A program made the translations under genes and the position numbers. DNA of 64,000 nucleotides from Pseudogymnoascus destructans (Eukaryota; Ascomycota; Leotiomycetes; Thelebolales; Thelebolaceae): assembly GCF_001641265.1 (NCBI RefSeq), contig NW_020167527.1, positions 1,404,441-1,468,440 of the forward strand, read 5' to 3'. This document shows positions 22,530 through 34,697 of this stretch, one piece after another (position 1 is the first letter of the stretch; every line of letters begins with the position of its first letter). The notes under the pieces were generated by a model. The model was given only the letters and a program-made list of their open reading frames with translations. It made no database searches and was not told the origin of the DNA.

Positions 22530-23090
22530 ATGAAACACGGTCGCCGTCGCCAGATTGCCGCCAGCGCCAAGGCCCGGGGCCAAAGCCAGGCCGCGGCGTC
22601 TAAATTTACCGGTAAGTTACAGTAAGTTACTCGAGTACCCCGTTCCGTTCCCTTTCTCTACCCTGGTACGTACCAAAGGGGACGGACGGGGTGAGTGGGC
22701 GGTAAGCGAGACGATTCCCGAAACGGCCATCACCAACCAACCATATGGGACTGAATTGGCAGCGCAGCACGTTTCAAGCTGTTTTGGGTGGTTCGATGAT
22801 GCGGAAGATGGGAATGGGAAATACGGGGAGAGGTGGGAGGGAGGGGAGAACGTTTGAGGCGCTGTCACTCTCACCCTTTCCCCTCCACTCAGTATTCAGG
22901 CCGAGTCAGATAATACACCCCCGACCACGATGACTCCCCTGGACACATCCTCAGCGCAGCGCAGTGGGAGGCATATTCCACCGCAACCGTGCAGCGATGA
23001 GTCCCCTCCACCACGCGATCACAGACGACTGACTGCACACAGAAAAACGCACCAACCAGGCGATCATGAGAAGTTGTATCCGCGGGGTAT
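22530..23090 (+). CDS. possible two-exon gene, unrecognised
   Basis: The ATG at 22530 opens MKHGRRRQIAASAKARGQ, then GTAAGT donors at 22612 and 22622. Using the second donor, the CTCAG acceptor near 22891 would join in frame to IQAESDNTPPTTMTPLDT and continue into a Gly-rich then repeat-encoded stretch. Codon pattern and basic N-terminus suggest a gene, but there is no homology I recognise and the 3' end runs into simple repeats. Low confidence. Confidence 0.2.
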
Positions 23091-23163
23091 CATTGGTCCC
23101 ATGGGACATTTTGGCTATGGGGGGGGGGGTAGAGTAGACCGGAGGAGGGATGGTAGGGCTGTG

Positions 23164-23236
23164 CCCCTCTCATCCCCTCTATCCCCTCTATCCCCTCTAT
23201 CCCCTCTATCCCCTCTATCCCCTCTATCCCCTCTAA
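23164..23236 (+). repeat. 9-bp tandem repeat CCCCTCTAT
   Basis: About eight copies of CCCCTCTAT. Confidence 0.9.
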
Positions 23237-23494
23237 TCCCCATCCCCTCCCCACCAGGTGGTGGTGGTGGTGATGACGACGATGACGATGATGATGGGTG
23301 CGGTGATGGGTACCAGTGACCTCAGTTCTGGCGACGGTAATCGCGGGGTAAACGGTCGTCCCACCCGCGACGATGACGATATCCCACCTCGCCGGTGAGG
23401 GAATCACCCTCACCGAGAACGAAAGCAGCTCCGCAAACCCTTCAAACTCGTGCCTTTGTATGCAGGGCACATGTCCACGTCGACGGTTGCAGTG

Positions 23495-23681
23495 TCCCAT
23501 CTCCCATCTCCCATCTCCCATCTCCCATCTCCCATCTCCCATCTCCCATCTCCCATCTCCCATCTCCCATCTCCCATCTCCCATCTCCCATCTCCCATCT
23601 CCCATCTCCCATCTCCCATCTCCCATCTCCCATCTCCCATCTCCCATCTCCCATCTCCCATCTCCCATCTCCCATCTCCCT
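23495..23681 (+). repeat. heptamer array TCCCATC
   Basis: About 26-27 nearly perfect head-to-tail copies of the 7-mer TCCCATC (GATGGGA on the other strand). As 7 is not a multiple of 3, all frames read the same repeating heptapeptide, so ORFs here are artefacts. It is not the usual fungal telomere repeat. Confidence 0.95.
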
Positions 23682-23684
23682 CAC

Positions 23685-23748
23685 CCCCATCATGCACCAC
23701 CCCATCATGCAACACCCCATCATGCACCACCCCATCATGCACCACCCC
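23685..23748 (+). repeat. 15-bp repeat CCCATCATGCACCAC
   Basis: Four copies, one with a single base change, directly next to the heptamer array. Confidence 0.85.
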
Positions 23749-23988
23749 TACCTGTCAAATCCACTCAACACCCTCACAAAACATCCCTTCGTACCCCCAT
23801 GTCCAGACCATGCAGAAAATGAAAAATCCAAAAAATTCATATGTAGCTGTACATGTTTGTTTGTCCCATCCCTGTCGCACTAAAGCAGCCACCAGGCAAC
23901 GACTGCGGGCACAGCGCTTGTGATTGATCGAAAGGGATCTGATGCCTAATTATTACTGACCCCATTTTAGCCAAGGCCACTCCCTTTG
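23749..23988. other. no gene seen
   Basis: Short unique sequence between two repeat arrays. Confidence 0.5.
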
Positions 23989-24104
23989 TTGACTGTTTGA
24001 CTGTTTGAGTGTTTGACTGTTTGAGTGTTTGACTGTTTGACTTTTGACTTTTGACTTTTGACTTTTGACTTTTGACTTTTGACTTTTGACTTTTGACTGT
24101 TTGA
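23989..24104 (+). repeat. TGTTTGAC / TTTTGAC repeat
   Basis: An 8-bp unit (TGTTTGAC or TGTTTGAG) passes into about eight copies of the 7-bp unit TTTTGAC. Confidence 0.9.
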
Positions 24105-24139
24105 CCACCCAAGAACAACCTCGACCTCCTACCGACCGA

Positions 24140-24260
24140 GTCACTGCCCCTCTGCCCCTTCTGCCCCCTCCTACTCCTCTGCCCCTCATACCCCTCATAC
24201 CCCCCCCCTACCCCTCATACCCCCCCCTACCCCTCCTACTCCCCCCCCCCCCCTCCCCAG
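24140..24260 (+). repeat. C-rich repeat with CCCCTCATAC units
   Basis: Several copies of CCCCTCATAC and related units followed by a C12 run. Confidence 0.8.
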
Positions 24261-24958
24261 AACATGCCTTGACGCCGCTCTGCCCACATCTTCTCACTCT
24301 CCCACCCAGTTCGCCTTCTGACTTGCTCATCGCAGCCCAGTGGCTGACAATACGGTCAAGCGGGGGTCGGACCCGCCAGGAGCCGCCATTGCCTGCCTGG
24401 AAAGAGGTAACTTTGCCAATACCCCAAGTACCAGATGTACGTCTTTGTCGCTTTCCCATCTTTCTTTGTGCGTCCAGCTAGTTCCGTTTTCGGTTCTCAT
24501 ACCATGTCCTCCTGCTCTCTCTCGTCTCTCATATCCATACATATAAGGGACACCGTCTGCTTCATCTCATCTCATCTTCTCTCCTCTTCTCTTCATATAC
24601 TCCATACCAACACAACTCCATACAACTTCCATCACCTGCCTCGACGAAAACAGTTCATCCCATACTCCCATCCACTTAGAGCATCCCAAGACTATCATAC
24701 CAAACCACACTTACCCACCTCACCATCATCGTCTCCAACAACCACCGCATCACCACCGACGAACAACTCGTCAACCACCAAACCTCACAAAGACCAAATC
24801 CCCGAGTGCCCTCCCACTCACCCACCACCACACTGGCCCCTCGATCCCGTCTCTCCGGCCCAGCCGCCACAACGGCTCCTCGCCCTTTCATCGTCTCTCC
24901 CCCCACCTCCGACGCCCACAACACCAACCTCACCCTCCTCACCCCCCCATCCCCAACA
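24261..24958. other. pyrimidine-rich leader-like stretch
   Basis: Rich in C and T, with long CT/CA tracts, as is common upstream of fungal start codons. A frame open from 24806 runs into the start of the next feature, so the gene may begin farther upstream. Confidence 0.4.
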
Positions 24959-25734
24959 ATGTCTCACCACTCCGCCGGCGGCCCCATCCCCATCCGCACC
25001 GCCAACCCCCCCCCCGCCAACCCGACACCGCCTCCCTCCCTCTCCGGGCTTTAATCTCCAAACTCACCTCCCTAACCTCAACCTCCCACTCCCTCTGCCA
25101 CACCATCCGCTCCACCCGCCGCCTCTCCCCCTCTGGCACCGCAACCACCACCCTCGCCGCTCTCGAGTCCTCCCTCGCCGACGCCCTCCCGCGCCTCTCA
25201 AACCTCTACGCCTCCCTCCGCGCCACGCACGGCAAGCCCCTCGATATCGCCGACGCACCGTCCCTCGCCGCCCTCGACGCAGCAGTCAACACCCTGAATA
25301 AGCACGTCAAAGCGCGGCTGGCTAACATCGCCGATTCGCGCGCGGGCTCAAAGTCAAAATCGGGATTCAAGGAGATCGGGACTACATTCAACGCCGTCAT
25401 CGACTCGGCTGAAGACGCACTCACTGCGCTCTCCGGCCGTCTCTCCGCCGCCTCCGCCCCTGCCCCAGCACCCCGCCCCGAAGCCGCACCGATCCAAGAA
25501 GCCCCGCATAGACCGCACAGGGTCTCGAGGACGCGCGAGAGCGAGCCCCCGCGCGTGCTGGAGAGGGGGGAGATTGCGATTACGTACCGGCAGTTTGAGA
25601 GGATGGATGCGGTGATGCAATCTTGCTGGACTGAGGAGGCGGCGGAGGGGGGGAGACGCTTCAGGAATGTGGCGGATCCGTCGAGGGTTGTTTATGGGGT
25701 TGTGCCTGAGGGGGGGTTTGTGAGGGTGCTTTGA
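24959..25734 (+). CDS. unrecognised helical protein, frame change at a C10 run
   Basis: From ATG 24959 the frame reads MSHHSAGGPIPIRTANPPP and then meets ten C bases at 25006-25015. After that run the frame with good coding character is a different one: ALISKLTSLTSTSHSLC, continuing about 235 residues without a stop to GFVRVL-stop at 25734. One additional C in the run would join the two. This may be a sequencing error or a real frameshift. The main part is a run of helices (LAALESSLADALPRL, LDAAVNTLNKHVKARL, FKEIGTTFNAVIDSAEDAL), then a Pro/Ala linker and a conserved-looking C-terminus (ITYRQFERMDAVMQSCW). No signal peptide or membrane span. I do not recognise the family. Confidence 0.55.
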
Positions 25735-27636
25735 GTGTCTCGGACGTGGGAGTGGGGTTTGATTCTTTCTGATTTAGCGATGGCGATGGGGATGGTACGA
25801 TATGATGCGATGGGGACATGTTTGATGCTTTTTTTACTTTCCTTTGTTTGGATTATGGGGGACGCATGGATCCTGGAGGTTCTACATCGGGATTTCCTTG
25901 GTTGTTGTCATCATTATTAGCATTATCCTCCGCATACGTGCGTTGAGGTCCCCTCGGTGGGAGGGAGAACAGAACAGGACAGACGAAGATAGTCTGGGAC
26001 TTTTCCACCCACGAGTTGGGTGGAATATCAATAGTAATATGTTTTTTTTTTGGATACAACACTTTGTCTTTGCGATTTGCCTGTAACTGCGACTGCGACT
26101 GATCATGAACGCGAACGTGACTTAACTGACCTTATCCCGACTGTTCCCTCCCACAACCCCCCCTCCAACCTCACGTCTGGATATCCGCGAATTAGATTCC
26201 GCTACATCCCCATCTAGACTTTCCCCCCCCCCATCTCAGCCCAGTGTCCCGTCGTTTGCTTGGCTGCCTACTCACCGGTCCCGCCCACGCGTCGATTTAC
26301 GTGTTTGCGTGCTTACCTCTTAGTCCACTCCTGCGTCACAGCCTTCGGGTTACTAACACACTATCTGGTTGCTAACCCATCCTTGTACATTCTTACCTGT
26401 CAACTTATCCGTCCAGCTGTCAAGTTGGTCGAGTCAGATAGATAGTTACCTAGCTACCAGGCTGCTTGCTTGCTAGCTGCCAGGCACCTACTACCTACAT
26501 CCACTCACCCTCTCCCGCTCCCGCATCTCTCCCGCAGCTGTCCGCATCGTCCCAAAGGTCTAGCCATTCAGCTGCTCTGGTCAGAGCAGCTGCGCCACCT
26601 CATCCACTGCACGAGCCACTTCTGTATCTGTACGGTGGAGTACTCCGTACAGTACAAAGGAACGGATCGGGAGGGAAGCCACGGTAAGCAGCAGCCACGA
26701 GTTACGTTATCCCTTGTGAGAGAAGGGCTAGAAGAAGCAAGCCACAGATCCTTCGGTGAGAAGCCACAGGAGAGCGGGTGAGGACGTGCAAGCCACTCCG
26801 CACGAGCCATATCTAAGGCTGTAAGCACCACACACGTTCCCTTTGGAGTATGCGTAGGATTGGTCCACGGCACCGCCACGGGTCTGGCCATGCTGCTTAC
26901 GGCATGGGTAGGTAGATGGAGGGATGGTGCGGGTATGCGGGTAGGGCGGAGGATGGGGCTGATTGTGTAGACAAGAGAGTATAGTAGAGCTCCCTTCATC
27001 TTCAAAGGGAACCCTCGCCCCATAGGTAGGAAGAGTATATTCCCCTCCGACAGGAAAGAAACCCACAACCCCACAGTCGTACGCTGCGGTCTCTCGTCTA
27101 CAAGTCCTGCACAGAGGTGAGATTTACACAACAGCGCTCAGGGATGGGACACAGAATGGCAAATAATGTAAGTTAGGTAGAAGAAAAGTATGATTTTGTC
27201 ATTCACCCCCCTCCTCCATCCAGCTAATCTGAGGATCTCCAAAATCCTAGTTTGGATGGACGAGATGTTGTCGTCGGAGTGCAAACGCATTCCCAAACTG
27301 GGAGAGAAACAACATCGGCGAAACATATATTGTCCGCCAATCAATAGATGCTCTCTGCCTCCTTACGATTCTGAAGGTCAATATTGTTCTCGCAGCCTCA
27401 GGAATGTGGTTTGGTGTTCTTCACTCGTCGTCCATATCGTCGATCCATACTGGGATTTCAGCAATCGTCAGATGGATGAGCGATGGAGATGAATTCAGAC
27501 GAATACTCCAATGTCTGTCTTGTCCGACATAATTCTCCCCTCCCCGCCGCATAATCCTCCAGTCCGCCCTCGCTCGCTCACTTGATAAAAAAACGCCCAT
27601 TCCCCCCCCCCCCCGTTATCCCGCCGTTCGCAGAAT
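25735..27636. other. no gene seen, about 1.9 kb
   Basis: Between the 24959 gene and the ATX1-like gene. ORFs are short and overlap on both strands. Contains short homopolymer runs (T near 26041, C near 26221 and 27601). A gene with very short exons cannot be excluded. Confidence 0.5.
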
Positions 27637-28072
27637 CTAAGCAACGACCTCGACGCTCCTGCTCTCTCCGTCTGCCTCGCCGCTGTTGACTTTCTTCCCT
27701 GTCTTGGCGATTGCGCGGAGGACGGTGTCGTACTCGAGGGTGGGGGAGGCGATGACGGTGGCGGTTTGGGTGTCGAGGGAGACGTCGTAGGATTTTACAC
27801 CTGGTGGGGGGTTAGCTTTGGTCTAGGTAGGTGGGTGAGGTTTTTGAGGACGGCATAGGACATGGGAGCGAGGGAGGCGGAGGGTCGGGGGAGGGAGATG
27901 GGCGATTTAGAGGGACAGCGAGGAAATACACACCATCCAGCTTCCCCAGCACGCGGTTCACAGCTCCAGAGCACCCACCACACGACATGCTGACGTTGAA
28001 CTTGTAGGTGTGCTCAGCGCCCTCAGTCTGTGTCTCCGCCGGCGCAGCGACAGCGGGTGTTACGTCAGCCAT
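27637..28072 (-). CDS. ATX1: Atx1-like copper chaperone
   Basis: Two exons, 27934-28072 and 27637-27800, with a 133-nt intron; about 100 residues. Residues near 25-40 read YKFNVSMSCGGCSGAVNRV, the heavy-metal-associated domain with the CxxC copper site (CGGC). The second exon gives VKSYDVSLDTQTATV, the second half of the ferredoxin-like fold, then a short acidic tail (NSGEADGESRS). Atx1 carries Cu(I) in the cytosol to the P-type ATPase of the secretory pathway. It is longer than yeast Atx1 (73) because of an Ala/Thr-rich leader and the tail. No defects. Confidence 0.92.
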
Positions 28073-28807
28073 TTCGTTCTTGGTATGAATCGCGGGGTAT
28101 CGTTTCTTCTATCGTAGAGTTATCACAAGAGGTATGTATTCGAAGAAGATGCTGTTCGTGTGTGTATGTACGTGTATAATAGTATAGGATATACCAAAAA
28201 AACCCTAGCGAGGACAACAGCACGCCTTTATACCCCCCCTTCCTTCCTGTGCGATGTCGATCAACCGTCTTGATCTCCGCTTATCAAGCGGGTTTCACGC
28301 ACAACTCGCGCACACAACCACCACCACCAACCCCGCCACCAGGTCCGCCTTCTTAGCGCACCCTTGTGTACACCAAGCACGTCAGTCCAGGCCCGGCGCT
28401 AGGCCCTGCGTTCAACGACGACGCGACCCCGTACGCCGAGAGGATGCAGCAAACCAGAATTTGCGCATGTTTATTGATGTGTCAGCGTATGGCCGGGTGT
28501 GCGATGGGATGGATGGGGGATGGGGCGGAGGGAGTGGATGTTTAGCCTGTTACGGGGAGGGGAGTTCCCGCGTTTCAACGGCGTTTGGCGCTGGGAAGGA
28601 GGGTGAGCATGTTTTGGAGGGGTTGGGGGGGGTTGGGGGGGGGGGTTGGGGGAGGGGGGAAGCTTATTCGGATCGTCGCAGGGTGAGGCGGTACGCTGGG
28701 ATGACGCTGTTTTTGGGGGTGAGACTGGTGTGGTTGTTACAATGGGATGCATGTTATGGCTGGTTACAGCGCATATGCTGGTATTTGTATTTTTGGTTGC
28801 GGGCGGT
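28073..28807. other. intergenic with G-rich tracts
   Basis: Holds the ATX1-like promoter and the RQC1 3' region. At 28618-28660 there are several runs of five or more G, able to form a G-quadruplex. No gene seen. Confidence 0.5.
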
Positions 28808-31192
28808 CTACCGAGTATTACCCTCGTGCCTTTCTCCCGCAATCTCGACATTACCCGCGTGCCTCTCTTCCGCATCCTCCACAGTACCCTCGTGCGTCTC
28901 TTCCGCATCCTCAAACTCATCCTCCTCCTCCTCGTCATCATAATCACTATATCCCTCCGGAAACTCATCATCATCCTCCCTCAACACCCGCTCCACCAGC
29001 TCCGGATTATTCCCAATCTGCTCCCTCAGCTCCTCCCTCCTCCTCTGCCCCTCCGCTCTCTCCTCCTCCGTAACATGCGACCTATCCCCAAACAAATACC
29101 GATACAGCCTCCTCACGCTCCCCAAATTCCTTACATGCCCCTCCGCCGCCCAATCCCCCCGATTCAGCGCCTCCACAGCTGCGAACTCCCCATTCTCCGT
29201 CTCCCGGTCCACAATCTCCTGGATCGGCCCCGCCTCGATCACGCCAGGTATCAACTCATCCGTCTCGGGCGGCGGACCCCTCCACCCTGGGATGAGCTGC
29301 CGTATCGCGGCGACGGGGTCGAAGAAGCCCTCTAGTTCGCCATTAGGCCCCATCCCCGATGCGCCCGTCGCGAACGCAAGGCGCTGCGTCGGGTGCGAGA
29401 AGATGTTCATCTCGGCCTCCGGGGGAAGGGGGTCGGAGTCCGAGTTTGGGAGGCGGTGCATGAGGTGGGAGGGCACGAGCGACATCAGCGCGGGCGTGTT
29501 GTCGAGGTAGATGAAGCGCGCGGCGTCGAGGTCCATGCATTCGTTGGGAATGGGGATGATATCCTTGGGGTCGGATTTGCCTACCGCGTGCGCGACCTCG
29601 ACGAGGAGGGAGGTGGCTTCGGGGGTGCTCCAGAGGTCTTTCGTTTGCTTGATGTAGACGCTGGAGAAGAATTCTTCGCCCTTGTTGCGGGGGAGGATGC
29701 CCCAGATGGAGGGGGGCGCGTCGTCGAGGTTGAGCTCTTTGAAGAGCAGGCAGAAGAGGTAGGGGAATTTCTTTATGGCTCGGCCGAGGACTTCTCGGCA
29801 CTCAGCGCCGTGCTTGAGATGCATGTGGGCAAGGGCCAGGGATGGAAGCTGGAAGTCTTCCGTGAAGCCCCTGTCGTCGCCGAACATTGGTGATGATACG
29901 GCGTCTACTAGCCACTCAAATTGGTGGGCTCGTATTGCTAAATGGTGAACGACGAGTTTGAAGCAGTACGGATCGTCTTCGAGGTCAAGTAATAGGAGAA
30001 GCTTGGCCCACTCAAATGCAGTCCTATAAGTCCCCTTCATTGTCAAGCTCCTGATGTAATGATAGCCCGCGAGCCATAACTCTCTGTTTTCGGGTCTGGC
30101 GAAATCCAGACGCGCTTTACCTAGGGACATCTTCGTTGCGAAGAGTGACGTGGCGGCTCGTCCGAATGAAAACAGAGCACGCTCGATGAGGTCATTGGAT
30201 AGCGAATGATCCGATTGATCTTTGGCTATCTTACTCACTTGGAGGAGCAGTGAAATGTGATATGCTAGTTCGCGTCAGAAAATGTTTGGGGGGATGATAT
30301 GTCAAAACGTACGGTTTTTCTGAAGCAACCCTATGAGGTTCTGGGGGTCGCCCATCTCCACGTATATTCTGAACTGGTTCTGTACTGCTTCGTACGCATT
30401 GTCGTGTACGAATCTGAACTCATTAGTGCCGTCGATGAGCTCTATCTCTTCGACCTTCTTCATAGTAAGGCCTCCTGTAGTTGCTCGTGGCCACTCGTCT
30501 TTGCCTTGTATAAATATATTCCTCCTCAGAGTCACATCAGGCAACCCCTTTCCAGGAGCGTGGTGGCCCTTCAATGCCGTTTCGAGGTCAACATGTTGTT
30601 GCTGTGCCCTCTGCCGCCTTCGTCCTCCTCGTGGCACAGGCCCACCAGCCTCATCGTTGTCCTCAACGGCAGCTCGGCCAAAGAGATTTCTCATCTCATT
30701 CCCTACTTTGAGGTGCTGGCTATTGATGCCTAGCAAGGTACACATCCGCTCATAGTTTGGGTCCAGTTCCAGCTTCGGTAGCTGTGGTATTTGCCCGGCC
30801 TTTTTATCGCTGACATTGAGCTCTCGAAGGGCAGCATCTATGTCGTCCCCATCATCTTTTGTTTCGGGCTTCTGAGCTTCACTTGTTTCTTGTGCCTTCG
30901 CTTTGGCTTTCTTCTTTTTCTTCTTTGACTTCTTCGCTTTTTTCGGGGCAGGAGATGGCTGGGCTTCGTCAGCGCTCATGTGAGACTTTTCGTCTATTTT
31001 CGTTTCTTCTTCGTCGTCATCATCAATATCCTCATCTTGCAGTGCAGCAAAACTGGAAAATAAACTCGCTTTTGCCGGTGGGCGGTAGTCTTCTTGCTCG
31101 TCGTTGGACCCCTCCTCAGCTGCTGCCTCTCGGAGTTTGGCCTGCTCCAACTCCCGTTGCTGCTGTAGCTTTCGTATTTGACGGCTAGACAT
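28808..31192 (-). CDS. RQC1: Rqc1/TCF25 family, ribosome quality control
   Basis: Two exons, 30313-31192 and 28808-30264, with a 48-nt intron (CTAG acceptor) that joins QKN-PYHISLLLQ; about 778 residues. The N-terminus is acidic and then strongly basic (KKAKKSKKKKKKAKAKA). The TCF25 core includes NPYHISLLLQVSKIAKDQSD, RALFSFGRA, and RPENRELWLAGYHYIRSL, a helical repeat. The C-terminus is a long Glu/Asp-rich tail. In yeast Rqc1 joins Ltn1, Rqc2 and Cdc48 on stalled 60S particles. The gene diverges from PTC5. Start MSSRQIRKLQQQ is the only ATG that keeps the conserved N-terminus. Confidence 0.92.
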
Positions 31193-31653
31193 TTTCTATA
31201 AGGATACTATATAGGTACATACAATCCTCAAACTGCGAATATCCTCGGTTTTCACCCAAAAAAATGCGTACAGCTCGTGGCGATAGGTGTTTCTCATGAC
31301 GCACCCGTGGGATAAAGTGGCAGAACTTCACCGCTTGCTGATGTTTTCGGCTCGCCGCATATCTTCCACTAAACACGCGACCAGGAGACCTCAGTGGCTA
31401 CTCTAGTTGAATGTCGTCTTTGATTGTCCAAGACCTCACTCATAAACACCACCAGTGACAGTTTCACACTCCAGTGCCCAACATTATATACGTTCTTTTA
31501 ATCTTCTTTGGACAGCATGCTATTGTACCTCAATATAACGCCACTTTGATCTCTTGATTACCATCCCCTCGGCTTTGCGACGCTCCTGGAGGTGCGGTTC
31601 GTCAACTATCCAGCCTTCCTCTCTGACAGTCCAGAGACCTCTCCAGTCCTCCA
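31193..31653. promoter_or_regulatory. divergent upstream region of RQC1 and PTC5
   Basis: A 461-bp space between two divergent genes, so both promoters are expected here. No specific site recognised. Confidence 0.4.
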
Positions 31654-33570
31654 ATGCGTCGAGCTACTATACGAGCTCTACGAACTGCTCGTCGCGCTCA
31701 TATCCAAACCTTCCATAACAGTCGCAGCGGCCATTCCTCGCAGTATGTGCAAGGATTAAGGTCCGCTTCAACCTCGAACCGACGCGAACCCTTGCCAGCG
31801 CCTTTGAAGTCTTCCATGCATATCAGAAGAATATCTGTGGCGGTTGCATCAGGTCTGGTTGTTGCTGGAGCTTGGTACGGTTACAAGGGATCTGTCACAT
31901 CGGAGTCATCAAACGGGCAAAGCCAAAGCCTCACTACATCCGCCTATTCAGGCGCAAACGCGGCGGAGACCAGTGCGGTATCATCAGCGAATACCCGACA
32001 AGCGGTTGTGGTGACTGCGGACTCGATCTACACTGGATCCATTGAAGGCGACGAACCCATCTCCAAATACACCGACAACTCTGGTCGAAAGGTTTTAGAG
32101 ATGCTCACTGCGGAACAAGCGACACAGAAGCTGCGGACAAACGAGGAATCATACTTTGTTGGCCGTGGCCAAGGTGTTGTGAGATACGATGTGGTGCAGA
32201 TTCCCAGCAATGACCCCATCGAGGACGACCATTCCGAGAAGATAGTCGAGGTGCCTCATGCGGTGGCGACCACAGCGTCAGGGAGCCCTAGCAGTGACTG
32301 GATGTTCTGGGGTGTATATGATGGACACAGGTATGGAGCGCATGAAATAAACGAACCTACATTGGCTAATATCCCAACAGCGGCTGGACAACTTCCGCCA
32401 AACTTAGACAAACCCTTATTAACTATGTCGCCCGCGAATTAAACAGTACATACAAGGCTGCGCTTATCGATCCTACTCTTACCTCCCCTACCTCCCCTAC
32501 CTCCGAAGCTATCGAAGCTGCGATTAAGACGGGCTTCAACAGACTCGACCACGAGATTGTACATGAGAGCGTCGAGAAAGTCATGAAGGCAAACTCAAAG
32601 CTTGCCGCCGCCGAGATGCTCGCCCCAGCCCTGTCAGGAGCATGTGCTCTCCTGTCGTTCTACGATAGCAACTCCAAGCTTCTCCGAGTTGCCTGCACCG
32701 GTGACTCGCGAGCAGTCCTTGGCCGCCGAGGCGCTGGTGGGAAATGGGTCGCAACCCCATTGTCCGTCGACCAGACCGGAGGCGCCCCCGATGAAGTTGC
32801 CCGCCTACGCAAGGCCCATCCAGATGAGCCGTATGTAGTCAAGAACGGCCGCATCCTCGGCGGCCTAGAGCCGTCTCGCGCGTTCGGTGACGCGATCTAC
32901 AAGTGGTCTCGCGAAACCTCTGAGCGCATGAAGAGATCTTTCTTTGGCAAGACACCGTCTCCTCTTCTCAAGACTCCTCCGTATGTCACTGCCGAGCCGA
33001 TCATCACCACCACGAAGATGGAGCCAGAAAACGGAGACTTCGTCGTCATGGCCACGGATGGATTGTGGGAGATGCTCACGAACGAGGAGGTCGTCGGCCT
33101 TGTCGGCCAGTGGATCGAGAAGCAATCATCTGAGAACAAGGGCTCACCAAACGGCTGGCTCAAACTGTTCAGCTCGCAAGAGAAGGGCCTGCCCGTCGAG
33201 CGTTCGACAACCAGCAAGTCGGACGATGGACAAAAGACACCCATCAGACAGCAGCAATGGGGCGTTGAGGGCGGAGAAAACCAGCGTTTCGTAGTCGAGG
33301 ACAAGAACGTCGCAACACATCTTGTGCGCAACGCGTTAGGGGGTAAGAACGACGAGATGCTCCGCGCACTGTTGACCCTCCCTGCGCCGTATTCGCGCAG
33401 ATACCGGTAAGAATCGCATGTGCCCTCGTTTACATTAATGACAGAACTAATTGCCCCATAGTGATGATTTGACCGTCGAGGTTATCTTCTTCGGCAACAC
33501 CCCGAAGACTGGCAATGTGACCACCAACGAGGACGCTACGGCTCCTATCTCTGCCAAAGCGAAGCTCTAG
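31654..33570 (+). CDS. PTC5: mitochondrial PP2C phosphatase, Ptc5 type
   Basis: Three exons: 31654-32330, 32381-33406, 33462-33570 (introns 50 and 55 nt); about 603 residues. The N-terminus MRRATIRALRTARRAHIQTF is a mitochondrial presequence and is followed by a hydrophobic segment near residues 58-78. PP2C motifs in order are GVYDGHSG at the first exon junction (metal ligand Asp), CTGDSRAVLG, MATDGLWEML, and RDDLTVEVIFFG in the last exon. These carry the metal-binding Asp residues. Yeast Ptc5 removes phosphate from the E1-alpha subunit of pyruvate dehydrogenase in mitochondria; that role is carried over by family. The PP2C core is complete. Confidence 0.92.
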
Positions 33571-33907
33571 GCGAGCTATTTTGAATACTTTCCGGCTTTC
33601 GCGTTGGTAGACCTCGGGGTCTAGATCTTGACGCTAAGGAAAGCTGGTCGAGCTATGGGGACGTGATTGTGGGTCAACCAAAACGATTAGATAGAAGATC
33701 TCCCAACCTCGGCGATGTGTATAGACCACAGCTGGGACAGATATCAAGCACGTTTCTCCCAAGCTTTATAATAGTCTGCCTCCCGCAAACCATATCGTGA
33801 CATCATCCACCTCCCCTCTCACAAGCCAAAAAAAAAGTGATAGCAATAACCACAATCACCCACAAAAAAAACGAAAAAAAGAAATGCCGAAGCAATCAAT
33901 CAAACAC
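33571..33907. other. intergenic
   Basis: Between PTC5 and the tRNA gene, with A-rich runs near 33830 and 33865. No gene seen. Confidence 0.55.
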
Positions 33908-33979
33908 TGGAGAAACGGCGAATCGAACGCCGGACCTCTTCTATGCTAAAGAAGCGTTATACCACTAAACCATATCCCC
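33908..33979 (-). tRNA. tRNA-Ala (AGC)
   Basis: A 72-nt cloverleaf on the minus strand starting GGGGATATGG. The anticodon stem CTTCT/AGAAG holds the loop TTAGCAT, giving anticodon AGC. The T arm reads CCGGC-GTTCGAT-TCGCCG in outline. The acceptor stem has the G3:U70 pair that identifies alanine tRNAs, and an A discriminator base. One U:U mismatch is seen in the acceptor stem at position 6:67. There is no intron and no encoded CCA, as usual for eukaryotes. Confidence 0.9.
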
Positions 33980-34697
33980 TTTGTGTGTTTTACCTCAGCG
34001 CCACTAACCTATCCCAAGCCCGTCCCTACCTATCCGTGCCGAACCCAGCCGACATTCCTACTAAATTTATTTTAAATTTCCAAGGCGGTTTTGGAGCGGC
34101 CGGGCCTGGCCTCATAGTTCGGTGTGTGTGGGGCGCGAAAAAAGCACGTGAGGCTCCTTCCTTGGTATGATAATAATCGCGACTCCAACGCGGTTGTGGA
34201 TTTAACGATAGAGGCGCTCAAAGAGGGGAAACTCGCAACACGAACCGCGTCGCTCTGTGGAGTCGAGGCGACGAAGCCTTTGTTTATTCCCCCTCTTACC
34301 CCCCCAATACCCATCCAATATCTCCAGTAACGCTGCTTGCAGCCTCCAAAAACCCCGTGTGTGTGGATCAACCATCATCACGACAACGTCATCACGTGTA
34401 CCCCTCCATTCCAAAACCGAGTAACCATGAAGAGTCAAGTCCTTCATAAATAAACACCACCTCTCAGGCGCCTCCCCCGCCGCCCCGCCCTCCCCATCGA
34501 GCTCAACGCGCATACCGCATACAGTACCGCGCGCCGCGATGCTGCTACTTGCCGTATCTGCCGCACCATGCTATCTATCACTCCTCGCATGCATGTGAAT
34601 GACACACACGGCGATCGCTAGATGTCTGGGACGTACAGGATGGCGAAAGGGCTGGGCTGGGTCGATTGACGATCGATGGCGCGGTCTGTTGCAGTGT
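33980..34697. other. no gene seen
   Basis: Only short overlapping ORFs without recognisable content. Confidence 0.5.

Noticed and set aside
23495..23681. CRISPR array
   Set aside because: Units are adjacent 7-mers without spacers, and the genome is eukaryotic.
23090..23923. Several overlapping ORFs with repeated heptapeptides
   Set aside because: Produced by the 7-bp array TCCCATC, which has no stop in any frame.
24340..24420. Possible exon ADNTVKRGSDPPGAAI with a GTAACT donor
   Set aside because: No ATG and no partner exon could be supported.
26568..27131. 187-residue minus-strand ORF
   Set aside because: No recognisable motif, biased composition, and overlapping ORFs on the other frames; no support for a gene.
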